Position numbers and translations under genes: made by a program. This document shows positions 33,428 through 44,619 of a stretch of DNA of 64,000 nt, one piece after another. Source of the stretch: Medicago truncatula (taxonomy: Eukaryota; Streptophyta; Magnoliopsida; Fabales; Fabaceae); assembly GCF_003473485.1 (NCBI RefSeq), contig NC_053042.1, positions 38,158,762 through 38,222,761 on the forward strand. The letters run 5' to 3'. The notes beneath the pieces are model-generated. The model made no database searches. It worked only from the letters and a program-made list of their open reading frames with translations, and had not been told where the DNA came from. The stretch's first letter is position 1. The number at the start of each line of letters is the position of its first letter.

Positions 33428-36012
33428 TTAAAGAGTGGCCAACCATGGAAGCAATTTTTCATGGACTAATTCAGGCCTGTCATCATGAGGACAATGTCCA
33501 ACCCCTTCAAGCATGAAAAGTTGAACATTTTCTTGTTGAGAAGGCAATGAAGAAAAGTACTTTCCAACAGGTCCATCAATTGGAGTAAAGGGATCTTCAT
33601 CTCCCCATAAAAGTAAAATAGGCAATGTGATTTTTGGCACCAATTGCACTGGATTAGGCCCTGGTGGCCCTGTTACAATCGATACAAATGCATCTAAGGC
33701 TCCTTCAGCATTCGCCGGTTCCCTAATGATCTTCAGAATCAAGATATGAACTCTTATAAGTAAATGTTGTTTAAGAAGAAAAAACTAATACTCCTTCTGG
33801 TGATTCCATTGAACTTTGAAAACGACAAATAAATAACAATTTTTGTCTACAAAAGCAACAGTTAAAAAGAAACGGAGTAGTAAACAGCAATCATAGCCTT
33901 AATTTACCTCCACAAGTTCATCATCCACAGACTCTTTATTTCCATACACTGAACTCAAGATGTTCCTCAAATTCTCTCTGCATTTAATTGATACAGTTTT
34001 ATGTTTCCTATCCAAAAATTTAGGGAAACTATGGCCTAATCTAAAGAGAATACGTACCTTTGTTTAACACGCTCAAAAATTGCAGAGGCAATTCCCTTTT
34101 GATTCAATAAAAAATCAATCAGCCAAAGCAAGGGTAGGAGTAACTTGATCCTCCAATCATCAACAATTGCTTTGTTGTTCATGCCACCAGAACAATTTAA
34201 TAGCACAATTCCTCTAACTAGAGTTTCACTTGAATCTGGTCGAATACTACATTATAAGAAGGAAAAAAATAAGAAGATTCAGAAATTTAAGATTACATCT
34301 TCAGCTACAAGTATATGGTAACAAACATACATGCCTGAAGCAGCAGCAATGACACAAGCAAGACTTCCAACAGAGTTTCCTATTAGTACTGTTGGCTTCT
34401 GAACAACTTCATCCAAGAAATCCAAGATCAACTGTTTGTATTGAAAATTATACCTCATAAGTTAAATTTGGTAAGCTAGAGTGTAAATAACAGTTCTTAA
34501 TCGCAGTTGCGGTCTTAGTTGCAGTTGTTCTGCAAACCTTGATATTGAGGCAAAACGCGGCCGCAATTACAGTTACAATGCAGTTGCAGAAATCTCTAAA
34601 ATAGTTACATTGCGGCTGCAGTTGTAGTTTGGACTGCAATTTGGAACTACGATTTTAATGATGTCGGACTAAAAGGTCGATAGATAAATACCTCGGCCCA
34701 TGTTTCCATGGTATATGAAAAGCCTGGTGGCTTATCTGATGCTCCAAAACCAAGAAGATCAATAGCATAAACAGTATAATTCTCAGACAGTGTTTTGATA
34801 TTCCTGAAAAATAAAAATTGTGATGCCTTTACAACCCAATTTGGCTTAAGAAAAATAGTTGAACTCAGTGATTAATATGTCATAGAGTAAAAAAATGTGA
34901 CATTTTAGAGGCATTGGTTGTGAATATCAACATTGTTTTAACTACATGGACATGCATGATTGAGAAGAAAGGACATGTTTTTACACACCTTCTTCTCAAT
35001 CATGTAAGGCCGTGTAGTTAAAATAATAACCTTGTTGAGAATATTGGATCTATATACTTTCACTTTCGATTTGAATTTATCGGTTTTTAATTTCACTTCA
35101 ACTTAAAAACATAAGAGAATATAGATTTACTTTTACAATTTTTGAAACAAGTTTAGCATTTTTCAGAAATTTTGAAAATATCAAAGCATTGTTTTCATTG
35201 TTTCTAAAAATGCATTCTTTCAAATTTGTCTTTCATAGCCTCTCTATCATAAAACAATTTTTACTGCATGAGCTGTTCATCTTAGCAATTTAGAATAAAT
35301 ATAAATTTTGGAAAATGATAAATAAAAAGTAAACGGGTCCTAAATTTTCAAACCACTTTAAGCACTTTAACGCATGGAGTGATTATGCACCATTTAGGCA
35401 CTAATTCATTTCCTAGTATAATTAACTACCATTTAGGCACTAAAATGCACATTATTATTTTTCATAATTTTTATGTGACAGCAACATAACACTATAGTCA
35501 CACAAAAGAATATAAAGTGATAAACAAGGATAATGATATCTTTTAGCAAAAAAATGAGTGGATGAGAATTGAGAAAGAAAAAAAACTATGAGTTATTGAC
35601 AGTGGCAAACATACCTGCGCCAGTGAGGAATGGAAGCACCAAAGCCATGGACAAGTAACAGAGGAGGGTTATTGGACTTTGCAGAATCTGAAGAAACAAA
35701 ATAATTTATAGAATATTCACCCTTCCACTTCCACTTAAGACATTTCTGCTTTATCTTTTCAACTTCAGATAATGATCCTGAAGTTTCTATGGAAGCAGCA
35801 GAAGAAGAAGTTGAGTTGATGATCACACTTTTACTGTTTCTACCACCATTGTTTTTGGTGCTTAATTGGTTTGGATGAAGATAACAATGAAGAAGAGTGT
35901 TCTTTGGTGTAGTGGTTTTTGTGGATAGGAACAAGGGTCCATTATTGGTGCTGTTGAACCTTTCAAGTTGTTTGAGAAACCCAACTGAATGAACAGCACT
36001 TGTCACTTCCAT
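33428..36012 (-). CDS. CLD1: Plastid alpha/beta hydrolase, chlorophyll dephytylase (CLD1) orthologue
   Basis: Six exons on the minus strand: 36012-35615, 34803-34692, 34431-34331, 34246-34058, 33977-33908, 33730-33428. They give 390 residues with consistent phases. The first 70 or so residues are Ser/Thr/Asn-rich, like a chloroplast transit peptide. LLLVHGFGASIPHWRR gives the oxyanion loop, and GNSVGS places the nucleophile at Ser190. GDEDPFTP gives the acid (Asp336) and GVGHCPHDD the histidine (His369). The sequence follows Arabidopsis At5g38520 (recalled), which removes phytol from chlorophyll during photosystem II repair and affects heat tolerance. The exon 3 donor (GGCAT|GTATGT) is the least certain splice site. 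Intron 1 holds a fold-back at 34936-35023. Intron 2 holds a GCAGTTGC-rich stretch. A piece of exon 1 is duplicated at 43658-43730. Confidence 0.9.
34488..34640. repeat. GCAGTTGC/GCGGC-rich repeat in CLD1 intron 2
   Basis: Multiple near-copies of GCAGTTGC and GCGGCYGCARTT in both orientations within 150 bp. GC content is well above the rest of the intron, suggesting the remains of a small inserted element. Confidence 0.4.
34936..35023. repeat. Fold-back repeat in CLD1 intron 1
   Basis: Arms TTTTAACTACATGG...CATGATTGAGAAGAA and the complement TTCTTCTCAATCATG...CCGTGTAGTTAAAA, each about 35 bp, separated by about 18 bp. It is a small MITE-like hairpin. Confidence 0.65.
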
Positions 36013-36136
36013 TTCTTTCTACGATGTCTGTGTCTTGTCTTCCCTGTTTAGTTTTTCTTATACAATAGTAATAGTAACTCTTAGAAATTTCCTATTGTGT
36101 TTTTTCTTAAAAACACATGAAAAATATATAAATACC

Positions 36137-36590
36137 ACGGCGATGGTTAACTACCATTGAAAGAAATACCGGTGGTAGTTAACTATCATTGTGTAGTTAA
36201 TTACCGTAGCGATAGATCTTAACGGTAGTTAACTACCGTTGAGATATTTCCCTAAACCATTACAGACCCACACCCCTATCTCTTATTCATTCATCACCTT
36301 CCATCACCATACGTCAAAAAAAATATTCAAATAATTTTTCCCCCAAATCTTGGTTTCAAATCATTGGAGAAGGATTGCTAGCAGGTTTCCTCACACATTT
36401 GGCGTAACAAATAAGTAATGCATCTATTAACACGTTTACATTTGTTGATTTTTTTTTTTAGTTTTCTGACATGCAGCAAAGTAGTTAACTACCGCTAAGA
36501 TTAGAATTCAGTTGTAGTTAACTACTACTACCGGTAGAACAGTAGTTAACTACTACTGGTAGAACGGTAGTTAACTACCGTGGTGGCCTT
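36137..36590. repeat. Array of GTAGTTAACTAC palindromes
   Basis: About eight copies of a 12-14 bp palindrome of the type GGTAGTTAACTACC in two clusters (36137-36245 and 36479-36585), several extended to CGGTAGTTAACTACCG. Related sites occur near 61338 and 61370. They lie upstream of MULE transposase fragments and may be subterminal repeats of that element. Confidence 0.7.
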
Positions 36591-36879
36591 CAAATTTTCA
36601 AAAATGTGATCATTGCCTAATTTTTTTTTGTTCTAATTTTTTTTTTATATTAGATAGATATTAATTAAATGTATTTGCAATTATATGTTGATTATTTATA
36701 GTTATGGTTGTGATATGGTTGTGAATGTGGATGATGATCCGGTTGAGACAAAACCTAGTTTTATCGATTATTCCGTCGAGATCAAACCGCCTAAGGTTGA
36801 AGCATCGGTTGATGTAAAACCAAATACGGATGAAGCTTCCGTGAAAGTTGATGTTTAACATGTTAATTCTGGTGTGTCT

Positions 36880-37640
36880 GAACTTGGTGACAACGAAGTG
36901 GACACGGCTCAATTCTTTTCAAGCCAAGATACATGAAAAGATAAAGATGCCCAATCATTAAGAATATCAAACTTCCAAGCATTTAATTCCCTACTAACAT
37001 ATCCACGTACCTTGAACAAACAACCACATTTTCTTGATCTTGTTGCTTCATGCTTCAATTTTTTTCGGTACTTTGTGACCGCCACTTCTCTCAAAAACCA
37101 ACTCCAACATTGGATTCCTTATTGCACTAGATCTTTTTATGACAACCGCAACTTTGCTTGTCAATGTACCCAACATGATGTCAAATCTTCCACACTATAT
37201 TCCTCAAATATTTTTTCAACTTTCCATGAACCGATTCAACAATGTTGGTGGTTTTGCATCCTAGATGCAAGACTTTATTTGTTCATGCCCTCATAAATTT
37301 TTCCTTAACAGTGTTCAATATTGTAGTTTTAACATATGCGAGGAACTTTGAAAATGATTTGCATACATCTTTGAATCGCTTTACCCATAAACCACTTTAT
37401 GCTGGTTCACCATTCTTTCACATTTTCCTGTCAATAATTAATTGTTAGAGACTGAGATTCTCGTTTCATTCAAATGGTAGCTAAAGTATCCCGTAGCTTT
37501 AAATTTCAAGCAACTTCTAGCTGTTTTAGAAGCAAGCCTGGGGTAACTCAACGCCACCACAAATTTTTCTTCTTCGTGTATGCATAATTTTTTTTCCACA
37601 TCATGAATCCAACACGCAACATGTAACTCATGGTCCATTT
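36880..37640 (-). mobile_element. Mutator-like (MULE) transposase fragments
   Basis: Minus-strand pieces include KLKHEATRSRKCGCLFKVRG, typical of the FAR1/WRKY-GCM1-type N-terminal zinc domain of MULE transposases. Another piece, TNIVESVHGKLKKYLRN, resembles the conserved C-terminal part. A third, at about 37440-37638, fits the intervening region poorly. Stops and shifts separate the pieces, and the zinc-domain piece lies downstream of the C-terminal-like piece, so the copy is rearranged and dead. Confidence 0.6.
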
Positions 37641-38559
37641 ATTATTTGTTAAAACAATAGTTTTCTTTTAGAAAATAAGAAACTCAAATTAATTATAAAT
37701 ATTACGATGAGACGGAAAGTTGGGCAAAAGGATTAAGTGAATATAAATTTTGTTAGGTTTATAGCTGATTTTTCATGTCAGATTCATTAATTTTATTGAT
37801 GGTCATAAATTTAGTATTTTAGTTCGTGTTTTTTAGGTGACTTTTAGCTTACCCTGGTTTTAGCTTATTTTTGACCTAAAATCACTCTTCTAAATCATTT
37901 TTCCCTCTTCTTTCAATTTAAATAAATGGTTTTCACATATATTAATTTTTTGCTTTTGTGTTTTTTTTTTTATTTCGTCGTATATAATTAAGATTAATTA
38001 AAGACTCGTACATTTGCAATGATCGATCGTAACATTGCAGTAAATATGTGTTTTTTCCCCTTGAACAGCAATTTTTTTATAGACTATTTGTTTATTTTAT
38101 ATGTTAAACTATCGCTACACCCGCATTGCAAATTTTATACTCTTATGAATTCGGGTAAGAATCTTTTTGCGACCTCCATCTAGTAATTTTATAAAATAAT
38201 TATTTCTTTTATATGCAAAATTCTTTAAACTTCCGTTCCACCTTTGTTGTAGATTTTATGTACTTGTATGATAATTGCAAATAAAATACTAATACAAAAT
38301 AAAAGACATCCGAAAAGTCTTTATTCTTCAACAAATAAACTAAAGTCGTAAGCTTCCACCAAAAATATAACACCAAACCTAAAACAATGTTTTTTGTTGA
38401 CAATGTTTTTTTAGTTTGTCAACGTAAACCTTTTTAGTTTGTACCAAACCCTTTTATTTGGTCAACGTAACTTAGTTTTATTATTATTTTTTTAAGAAGT
38501 CAACGTAATTTAGATGTTTTCTGATTATACGCTACAATGCATGGGATATAAAAATCAAT

Positions 38560-38610
38560 GAGCCATGCGTCATCCTTAGAATATTCTGGTGTAAAAACAC
38601 TATAAATAAG
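38560..38610 (+). promoter_or_regulatory. Promoter block of the first O-methyltransferase gene
   Basis: A conserved box, GAGCCATG(..)CGTCATCCTTAGAATAT, is followed by a TATA box (TATAAATA, 38601-38608). The same box and spacing recur at 51161-51210 before the second gene. Confidence 0.65.
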
Positions 38611-38686
38611 GCAAACTACATGCAACTCATAGAAACAAATCAAATCAAACCCTAGTTTAAAAATAACGCATATCAATTCTAGGACA

Positions 38687-41600
38687 ATGGTATCAACAAA
38701 TGACCAATTAGAAGCACTTGAACTCTTTCAAGGTCAATCTCTCTTATACACACACATGTATGCATCTCTAAAACCCATGTCTCTCAAATGTGCTGTTCAA
38801 CTAAACATTCCAGAAATAATATATAACCATGGAAAACCCATTACTCTCCCTGACTTAGTTTCAACTCTAAAAGTTCCACTAGCTAAGTCTAGTCTTGTCA
38901 AAAGACTCATGCGATTTCTAGCACACATTGGAATCTTTGCAATCCATGGGAAAGGAGAAGATGATCATGATCAAACATATGCTTTGACTCCTGCATCAAA
39001 GCTCCTTTCAAAATCATGCAGCAAAGACCATTGTTTAACACCAATGGTTCTTATGTGTACTGATCCAATTTTTATGAGTTTATTTCATCAATTGGGTGAT
39101 TTGATTCATGGGGAAGTTCCAAATTTATCTGAGGGAGCCTTAGGAGTAACTTTGTGGGAATTTTTGGAGGAAAAACCTGCATATAGTAGTCTCTTCAATG
39201 AAGCCATGGCAAGTAATTCTCAAATGGTAAGCTTGGCTTTGAAAAATTGTAGTGAGGTCTTTGAGGGGATAGAATCTATTGTGGATGTTGGTGGTGGAAA
39301 TGGAACGACGGCTAAAATTATATGTGAGGCTTTTCCTAAGGTCAAATGTCTTGTTTTTGACGTTCCACATGTTGTCGCAAACTCATCATGTGAGAGTCAA
39401 AATGTAAGTTATGTTGGTGGGGACATCTTCAAATCTATCCCCAAAGCTGATGCAATTATGTTAAAGGTAGCATACATACTTCCTCTGTCTTAAAATAATT
39501 GTTTTTACAGAATTTTTTGTCTATTTTAAAAATAATTGTCATTTAGAATGTCAATATAGCATTTATTATTTCTTTCACCATTATGTCTTATTTATTCAAT
39601 TTCATTTAATTTAATTACTTCACTAACTACAATTAAGGGTCCGTTTGTTTTAGATTTAAAAAAAAATAGATTTTTCTTTTATAAAAATGGATTTTTTTTA
39701 GAAATTTACTAAAAAATAGTAGAAATTATTTCAAACTCATTTAACATAAGTTAAAAATGAGATTTTAGCATTCACTAACTTAAATATTCATTGTTAGAGA
39801 TTTTACATAGTAAAAATCACATATTTTTTCAAAATGACATCTTTTGAAAATGATTTTTATAAAAAACTATTTGAAATAGCTTTTTTTTAGAGATTTTTCA
39901 AAATTTTAGTATCTTAGAATTACATCTTAAGATAAACTATTTAAACAGATTTTTCATTAAAAAATTTCCTTAAAAAAAATTGTTAAAAAAATTTATAAGA
40001 AAAAGATATTACACTATAAAAATCTACTTTAAAAAAACTAAAACAAATGGGCCCTAATAAGAGTATTTTACTAAGTACTCTCTTCTTTTCTTTCTTTTTT
40101 TTTTGGGTCAAGACTAAGTACTCTCTTCTATTCCTATATAAATAAAAGTCTCTTTGTCTTTTTTCACATTTTTAAAAAAAATTGTTAGTACAACTAATGT
40201 GTCTATTTTGTGTGTGAGTAGTACTGAATTATCTTTTGTTTATATGTGTATTAAATTTGACTTTTCATATTTCAAGAGAAGTTAGTAATACTCCCTCCAT
40301 CCCACAATAACTAATTAGTCATTTGCAATAAAACATTGTCCCAAAATAATTGACTCATTTCATTTTTAAATGTCATATTAACTACTTTTTCCAATTATAC
40401 ATTATAAGTAATACTATTTCTATCATTCCCAATTCAACATCCTCCATTTTGCATTTATGATAATGGTGAATGCACTAATACTTGATAAAGATACTAAAAA
40501 TCACTTTTTTCTCTCTCTTTCACTTATACATTTTTCTTAATATGTGTGAAATGAACAAAAGACTCGGATATTATAGGACGGAGAAAGTATAAGGATATGT
40601 TTAAGAAAAAATAATAAACACATCTAGTGACTTGTATAAAGGCTTATATTTAGGGACAAAAAAACTTCTCAAAGTGCTTATAATAATGATATTAATTTTT
40701 TTTACTAATAAAATCAACACAATTAATTATTTTCTTAAAAATCTTACAGAAACCTTAAAAGACTACTCCCTCCAATCTTATATATAAGAAAACTTTGACT
40801 TTTTAGATTCATTGAGTAATTGATGTATTTTGTCTAGAATATAGACCAAATACATCATTTATCCAATGAATCAAAAAAGTCAAATGTTTCTTATAAATAG
40901 GACCAGAGGGGGTATTATTTTGGAAGCAAACACTTCATTCGCTCAAATCCGACGAATTTGACCTCCAATGTTTGGAAGCAAATTTGGAGTAATATATTGA
41001 AGGTCAAATTCGTCGGATTTGAGCGATTGAAATGTTTGCTTCCAAAATAATAGTCTTTCAAGATTTCCATAGGATTTTTAAGAAAAGTTCAGACTTGTCT
41101 CATATATTGATGATTTTGACCTCCAATGTTTATTATATGACTTTGACCAAAAAGAAAAGTTCAGACTTATCCCAATATAGTGATGATTTTTATTATTTGA
41201 CTTTGACCAAAAAGAAAATTTGTCCTCCAATATATTTCATCCCTTTCTAAATATAAACAAAATTGACTTTTTAAGTTCATTCAATTAATGATGTATGTGG
41301 TTCATATTTAAATTAACCTAAAAAATCAATTTTACTTATATTTAAAAACAGAGCGAGTATTAAACTCCAATGTATGAATTTATGTCTAAGTCCGTCCAAA
41401 ATGTCCATCTTTAATTTTATCACTTATGAGCTAAAAAAAAAGGTCTAAATTTGAGACAGTTATTTTGTCTCAACCTTTCACACTAGTTCATTTTTTTTAA
41501 ACAATGTTGATTAGTTTGATAATTCAATATTTCATAACATGTATATACATGAAGACATATTATACTCCATAAAAAAAAAAATGAACACATACTATATAAT

Positions 41601-41930
41601 ATGACCCTCAGTTTAATCGTTTTGCAGTCAATTTTACATGACTGGAGTGATGAAAATTGCATAAAGATTCTGAAAACTTGTAAGGATTCTGTTTCAAGCA
41701 AGGGCAGAAAAGGAAAAGTGATTATTATAGATATACTAATAAATGAAAAGGATGATGAGAAAGATATTACTCAACAAAATCTGATTATGGATATAAGTAT
41801 GATGGCATTTGATGGTGGAAAAGAGAGAACTGAAAAAGAATGGAAGCACCTCTTCATTGAAGCAGGGTTCAAAGACTACAAAATATTTCCATTATTTTCC
41901 TATGAATCTCTTATTGAAGTCTATCCTTAG
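38687..41930 (+). CDS. Isoflavonoid-type O-methyltransferase, copy 1
   Basis: Two exons, 38687-39466 and 41628-41930, phase 0, 360 residues. It is a plant type I small-molecule methyltransferase. The N-terminal dimerisation domain (SLLYTHMYASLKPMSLK, IPEIIYNHGKPITLPDLV) precedes the SAM domain, with motif I VDVGGGNGTTA at 199-209 and GGDIFKSIPKADAIMLK at the exon end. The catalytic His is His264 in ILHDW, and the end is ESLIEVYP. It most resembles legume isoflavone 7-O- and isoflavanone 4'-O-methyltransferases. The exact substrate cannot be read from sequence. The residue before ILHDW is Ser (SILHDW), where copy 2 has Trp. The 2.2-kb intron is filled with MITEs. Confidence 0.92.
39637..40054. 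mobile_element. Tourist-like (PIF/Harbinger) MITE in O-methyltransferase intron
   Basis: 418 bp with ends GGGTCCGTTTGTTTTAG and CTAAAACAAATGGGCCC, flanked by TAA on both sides, the 3-bp duplication typical of PIF/Harbinger. The interior is AT-rich. Confidence 0.8.
40291..40587. mobile_element. Stowaway-like MITE
   Basis: Ends CTCCCTCCATCCCAC and GGACGGAGAAAG, flanked by TA on both sides. It is the Tc1/mariner type and lies in the same intron. Confidence 0.75.
40764..40913. mobile_element. Short Stowaway-like fold-back MITE
   Basis: The left part CTCCCTCCAATCTTATA...AACTTTGACTTTTT...GATTCATTG pairs with CAATGAATC...AAAAAGTCAAA...TAGGACCAGAGGGGG on the right. Confidence 0.6.
40914..41051. repeat. 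Long near-perfect hairpin in O-methyltransferase intron
   Basis: Arms of about 55 bp (ATTATTTTGGAAGCAAACA... to ...CGACGAATTTGACCT) pair with about four mismatches around a loop of about 30 bp. The centre of each arm is the 17-mer CAAATCCGACGAATTTG or its complement. Transcribed with the host intron, it would form a stable stem. Confidence 0.8.
41083..41216. repeat. Two-copy tandem repeat
   Basis: A unit of about 60-70 bp starting AAAAGTTCAGACTT and ending TTTGACCAAAAAG occurs twice in direct succession with small gaps, just downstream of the hairpin. Confidence 0.65.
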
Positions 41931-43657
41931 GTGTACTCCCTTAGGAGTGCTGATATGATGATAAATAATAGTGATGGACTGCTGCATTCGCATATCTTAA
42001 CAAATGTGTTACACAAATTCTCAAGTATATTTGACAACTTTACACTTTTAAAGAGCATTAAATTATAATCTACCTCATAAAAAAAATTACGCATCAACGT
42101 AAATGTTACATGCAATTGGTACACATCATAGTTATTGAGAATTTAGGATTTTGATTTTTGTGTTTTGAAAAAGATTTGAGATTAACATAACATAAATTCA
42201 TGATATTTGAAGATATATTTGTGTATAAATATTTTTGATTGAAGGAATACACGATGAAGATTCAAACGAAGAAGATGGAGATTCAAACAAAAAAGATGAA
42301 GATGATTAACATGTTCATCTTATTTCTTGATTTTTTTATTTTTAATAGAAATATATTTTATAAAATAAAATAATGTATTTTTTAATAAAAAAAAATGAGA
42401 AAAAAAGGATTTATATGTGCTTTTATGAGATATAAAGGACCTAAATGGGAAAAATAAAAGATAAAGGACCAAAGTGTTACAAATAAATAAGATAAAAGAC
42501 TACTAATATAATTTTGCCTAAAAGTTACCTTATGATTAAGATTAATTTTTTTACTTTTAAAAAAAATTGACTTATTTATTTGACATTTAATGTTGTCTAT
42601 GTATATTATATATTTTTGACATTTAATTTTTTTTTACACTTGGCATGCGCACTGGCCAAGTGTTGTTCCCCCTGGGAATCGAACCCGGTATTCCCCGGAT
42701 ACGTCCTTGGAATGAGCTCCTTGCCACTAAAGCCTAAAGAACTTGATTTATATATATTATATTTTGATTGGTTGATATGATGAGAGAGTAATTACCTCTT
42801 AAATAAGAGAGGATAACATAGTCTTCACTGCTGCATGATCATGATTGTCTAATGGGTTCATGATAAAAGGAGTAAATTATTGGTTACGGACACATAAACT
42901 TATAACAATATCATGGCATAGAGGGAAATTAGAGGTAAAATCATGCCCGTGAAATTATCATATGATTTAGAAAAATGAAAGTCGTTTATTCAACAAGATT
43001 TTTTATATCAATGTTATTGTTTGATATTAAACCAATCAAAGTTTTTTCTTACAAAAATAAACGATATTCATTCATTCAAATTGAGTACATTGTCATAATA
43101 CAAATTTAAAGTCCCTAAAAACAAAAAGGATAAATATGCGAACAAATTCACAATATTCTTTAATAGCATAAAACGGTATAATACTTATGCCTACAAATAT
43201 GATTATATTCAAGTCTCCGGAATACTCGTGTTTTCATATTTGCAACGTTGATCACGACAAAGGCATTGATTAAATCTCCATTACTCAAAACTCTTCTTTC
43301 AACCTGAATCAAATAAACAATACACTAAGATGGAAAATGAAAAACACAACGCACAAAGATGAGAAATTAAAACAAACAGAGTCATGTAAAGATGATGAAA
43401 TCACAAAAACAAACGAAATAAAATTGAAAATATGTATAAATCGCTTATTTAACAAAAAGAATGAAAGAAAAACCATTTGAATGAGGTAGAGGTAATTTTG
43501 AGTTAAAATTGACCATAAATCACTCCTCATCAGTATATCAAGAAGAAGAAAAGTGGTAATGGCTAGAGTTTAGGAAGGAGAAAAGAGAGAGATTATCTCA
43601 TCACTCAAAGCTAGCAACGATTTTTTATATAAGGATTATTGCTTTGACAAGAGCAAC
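41931..43657. other. Intergenic region
   Basis: AT-rich. A stretch near 42660-42730 (GGGAATCGAACCCGG, then ACTAAAGCC) looks like an inverted tRNA-derived (SINE-like) fragment. On the minus strand at 43040-43640 there is a gene-like arrangement: TATATAAAA, a hydrophobic short frame, TTGATTCAG, then a short frame. I recognise no protein there and make no gene call. Confidence 0.4.
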
Positions 43658-43730
43658 GGAGGGTGACAGGACTTTGCAAAATCTGAAGAGACAAAAGAAA
43701 CAAAATAATTTATGAAATATTCACCCTTCC
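43658..43730 (-). pseudogene. Duplicated fragment of CLD1 exon 1
   Basis: About 73 bp align with 35660-35730 of the hydrolase gene in the same orientation. Shared blocks are GGACTTTGCA(A/G)AATCTGAAGA, ACAAAATAATTTAT and GAATATTCACCCTTCC-type sequence, with a short insertion (ACAAAAGAA). It lies about 70 bp from the ACGTGACTTAA array and Mutator relic that follow, suggesting capture by that element. Confidence 0.75.
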
Positions 43731-43802
43731 AAAAGAACTAAATTAAGAAAATTGCTCTTCACGTAACAGGAATTAATCACTCCCATCCGAACTTTCTAAA
43801 AT

Positions 43803-43922
43803 GTTCCACGTGACTTAACTCACGTAAGTGTATAATTTACGTGACTTAAGTACGTTGGAATACAACCGACGTGACTTAATTTACATTTGGTACATCCAAC
43901 GTGAGTTAAGTCACGTGACGTG
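43803..43922. repeat. Array of ACGTGACTTAA repeats
   Basis: Five near-copies of ACGTGACTTAA or its inverse TTAAGTCACGT within 120 bp, some forming CACGTGACTTAACTCACGT palindromes. They sit 5' of MULE-like exons, as the GTAGTTAAC array does at 36 kb. Confidence 0.7.
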
Positions 43923-44540
43923 TATTTAAAGGTCATATAGTACCTCATTTTCTCTTTTTTTTTTTTTTTTTCTCATTTTATATCTAAAATCTCTAAAAAT
44001 TCTCTCAAATTCCCAATTTCTTCAAGTTCAAATCAACCAACACTCCAATAACAAGTAAGTTTTCATAATCAAGTACCATTAACATTTTATGTTTATATGC
44101 TACATTTTTCCTCTTAAATTAGAAATTTTATAGTTTTAGGGTTTGTTTAAATTTTGTTCTTTTTTAAGAAATGATACAATGTTTACTTGTAAATGACTTA
44201 TGTTGCTTAAATGTTTAGATGTTTGCATGTTTGTGTTGTAGTTTTTAATTTTAGGATTTATGTATAATTTGCACTCTAAGTGTTTGATGAAATGTTTGAA
44301 TGAGTTTTTCATTGATTGTTTAATTTCTTATGTTGTAGATCTGAAACAATGGACAATTTGTTCAGCACTCAAGTGTGCTTCAACGGTGGAAATCTTTATT
44401 TGTTCAAAGTTCAGGACGATGTCACGTTAATTAAAATATCTAAAGGATCAACTGAATGAAATTAACCAAGTATACTTGTGATGCACATTTAAATTCTTTT
44501 GGATGAGGTCAACAAAAGCATAGTTTAATCAGATGGACAC
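43803..44540 (+). mobile_element. 5' end of a Mutator-like element (relic)
   Basis: Repeat array, then a promoter/leader region with a poly-T tract, a probable intron ending TTATGTTGTAG, and an ATG at 44349. That frame reads MDNLFSTQVCFNGG, then LYLFKVQDDVTL, resembling the N-terminus of MuDR-type plant transposases. It decays within about 50 codons, and no transposase core follows before the LINE remnant. Confidence 0.45.
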
Positions 44541-44619
44541 ATCACCTACTTGAAGTAGTATCCCAACACAACGTTATCATGTTATAAATCCAAAATCTCA
44601 GCAAGAAGAACCCAAGGTC

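Larger units (their letters stand above)
36013..38686. other. Intergenic region with Mutator-type transposon debris
   Basis: Contains an array of GTAGTTAACTAC palindromes and MULE transposase fragments, both listed separately. A short plus-strand frame around 36720-36858 (DDDPVETKPSF, then repeated VE/KP motifs) is acidic and repetitive, with no recognised family. The 38560-38610 end is the promoter of the first O-methyltransferase gene. Confidence 0.5.

Noticed and set aside
36137-36590. CRISPR-like array
   Set aside because: The repeats are short palindromes with irregular spacing in a plant nuclear context. There are no unique spacers of constant length.
42655-42730. tRNA gene candidate
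   Set aside because: Only a T-arm/B-box-like GAATCGAACCCGG is visible. No acceptor stem or anticodon arm could be drawn, so a SINE fragment is more likely.
43309-43530. Possible small secreted peptide gene (NCR-like) on the minus strand
   Set aside because: The first frame is hydrophobic, but a candidate second exon gives only a short Cys-poor tail. The spacing does not fit nodule cysteine-rich peptides.
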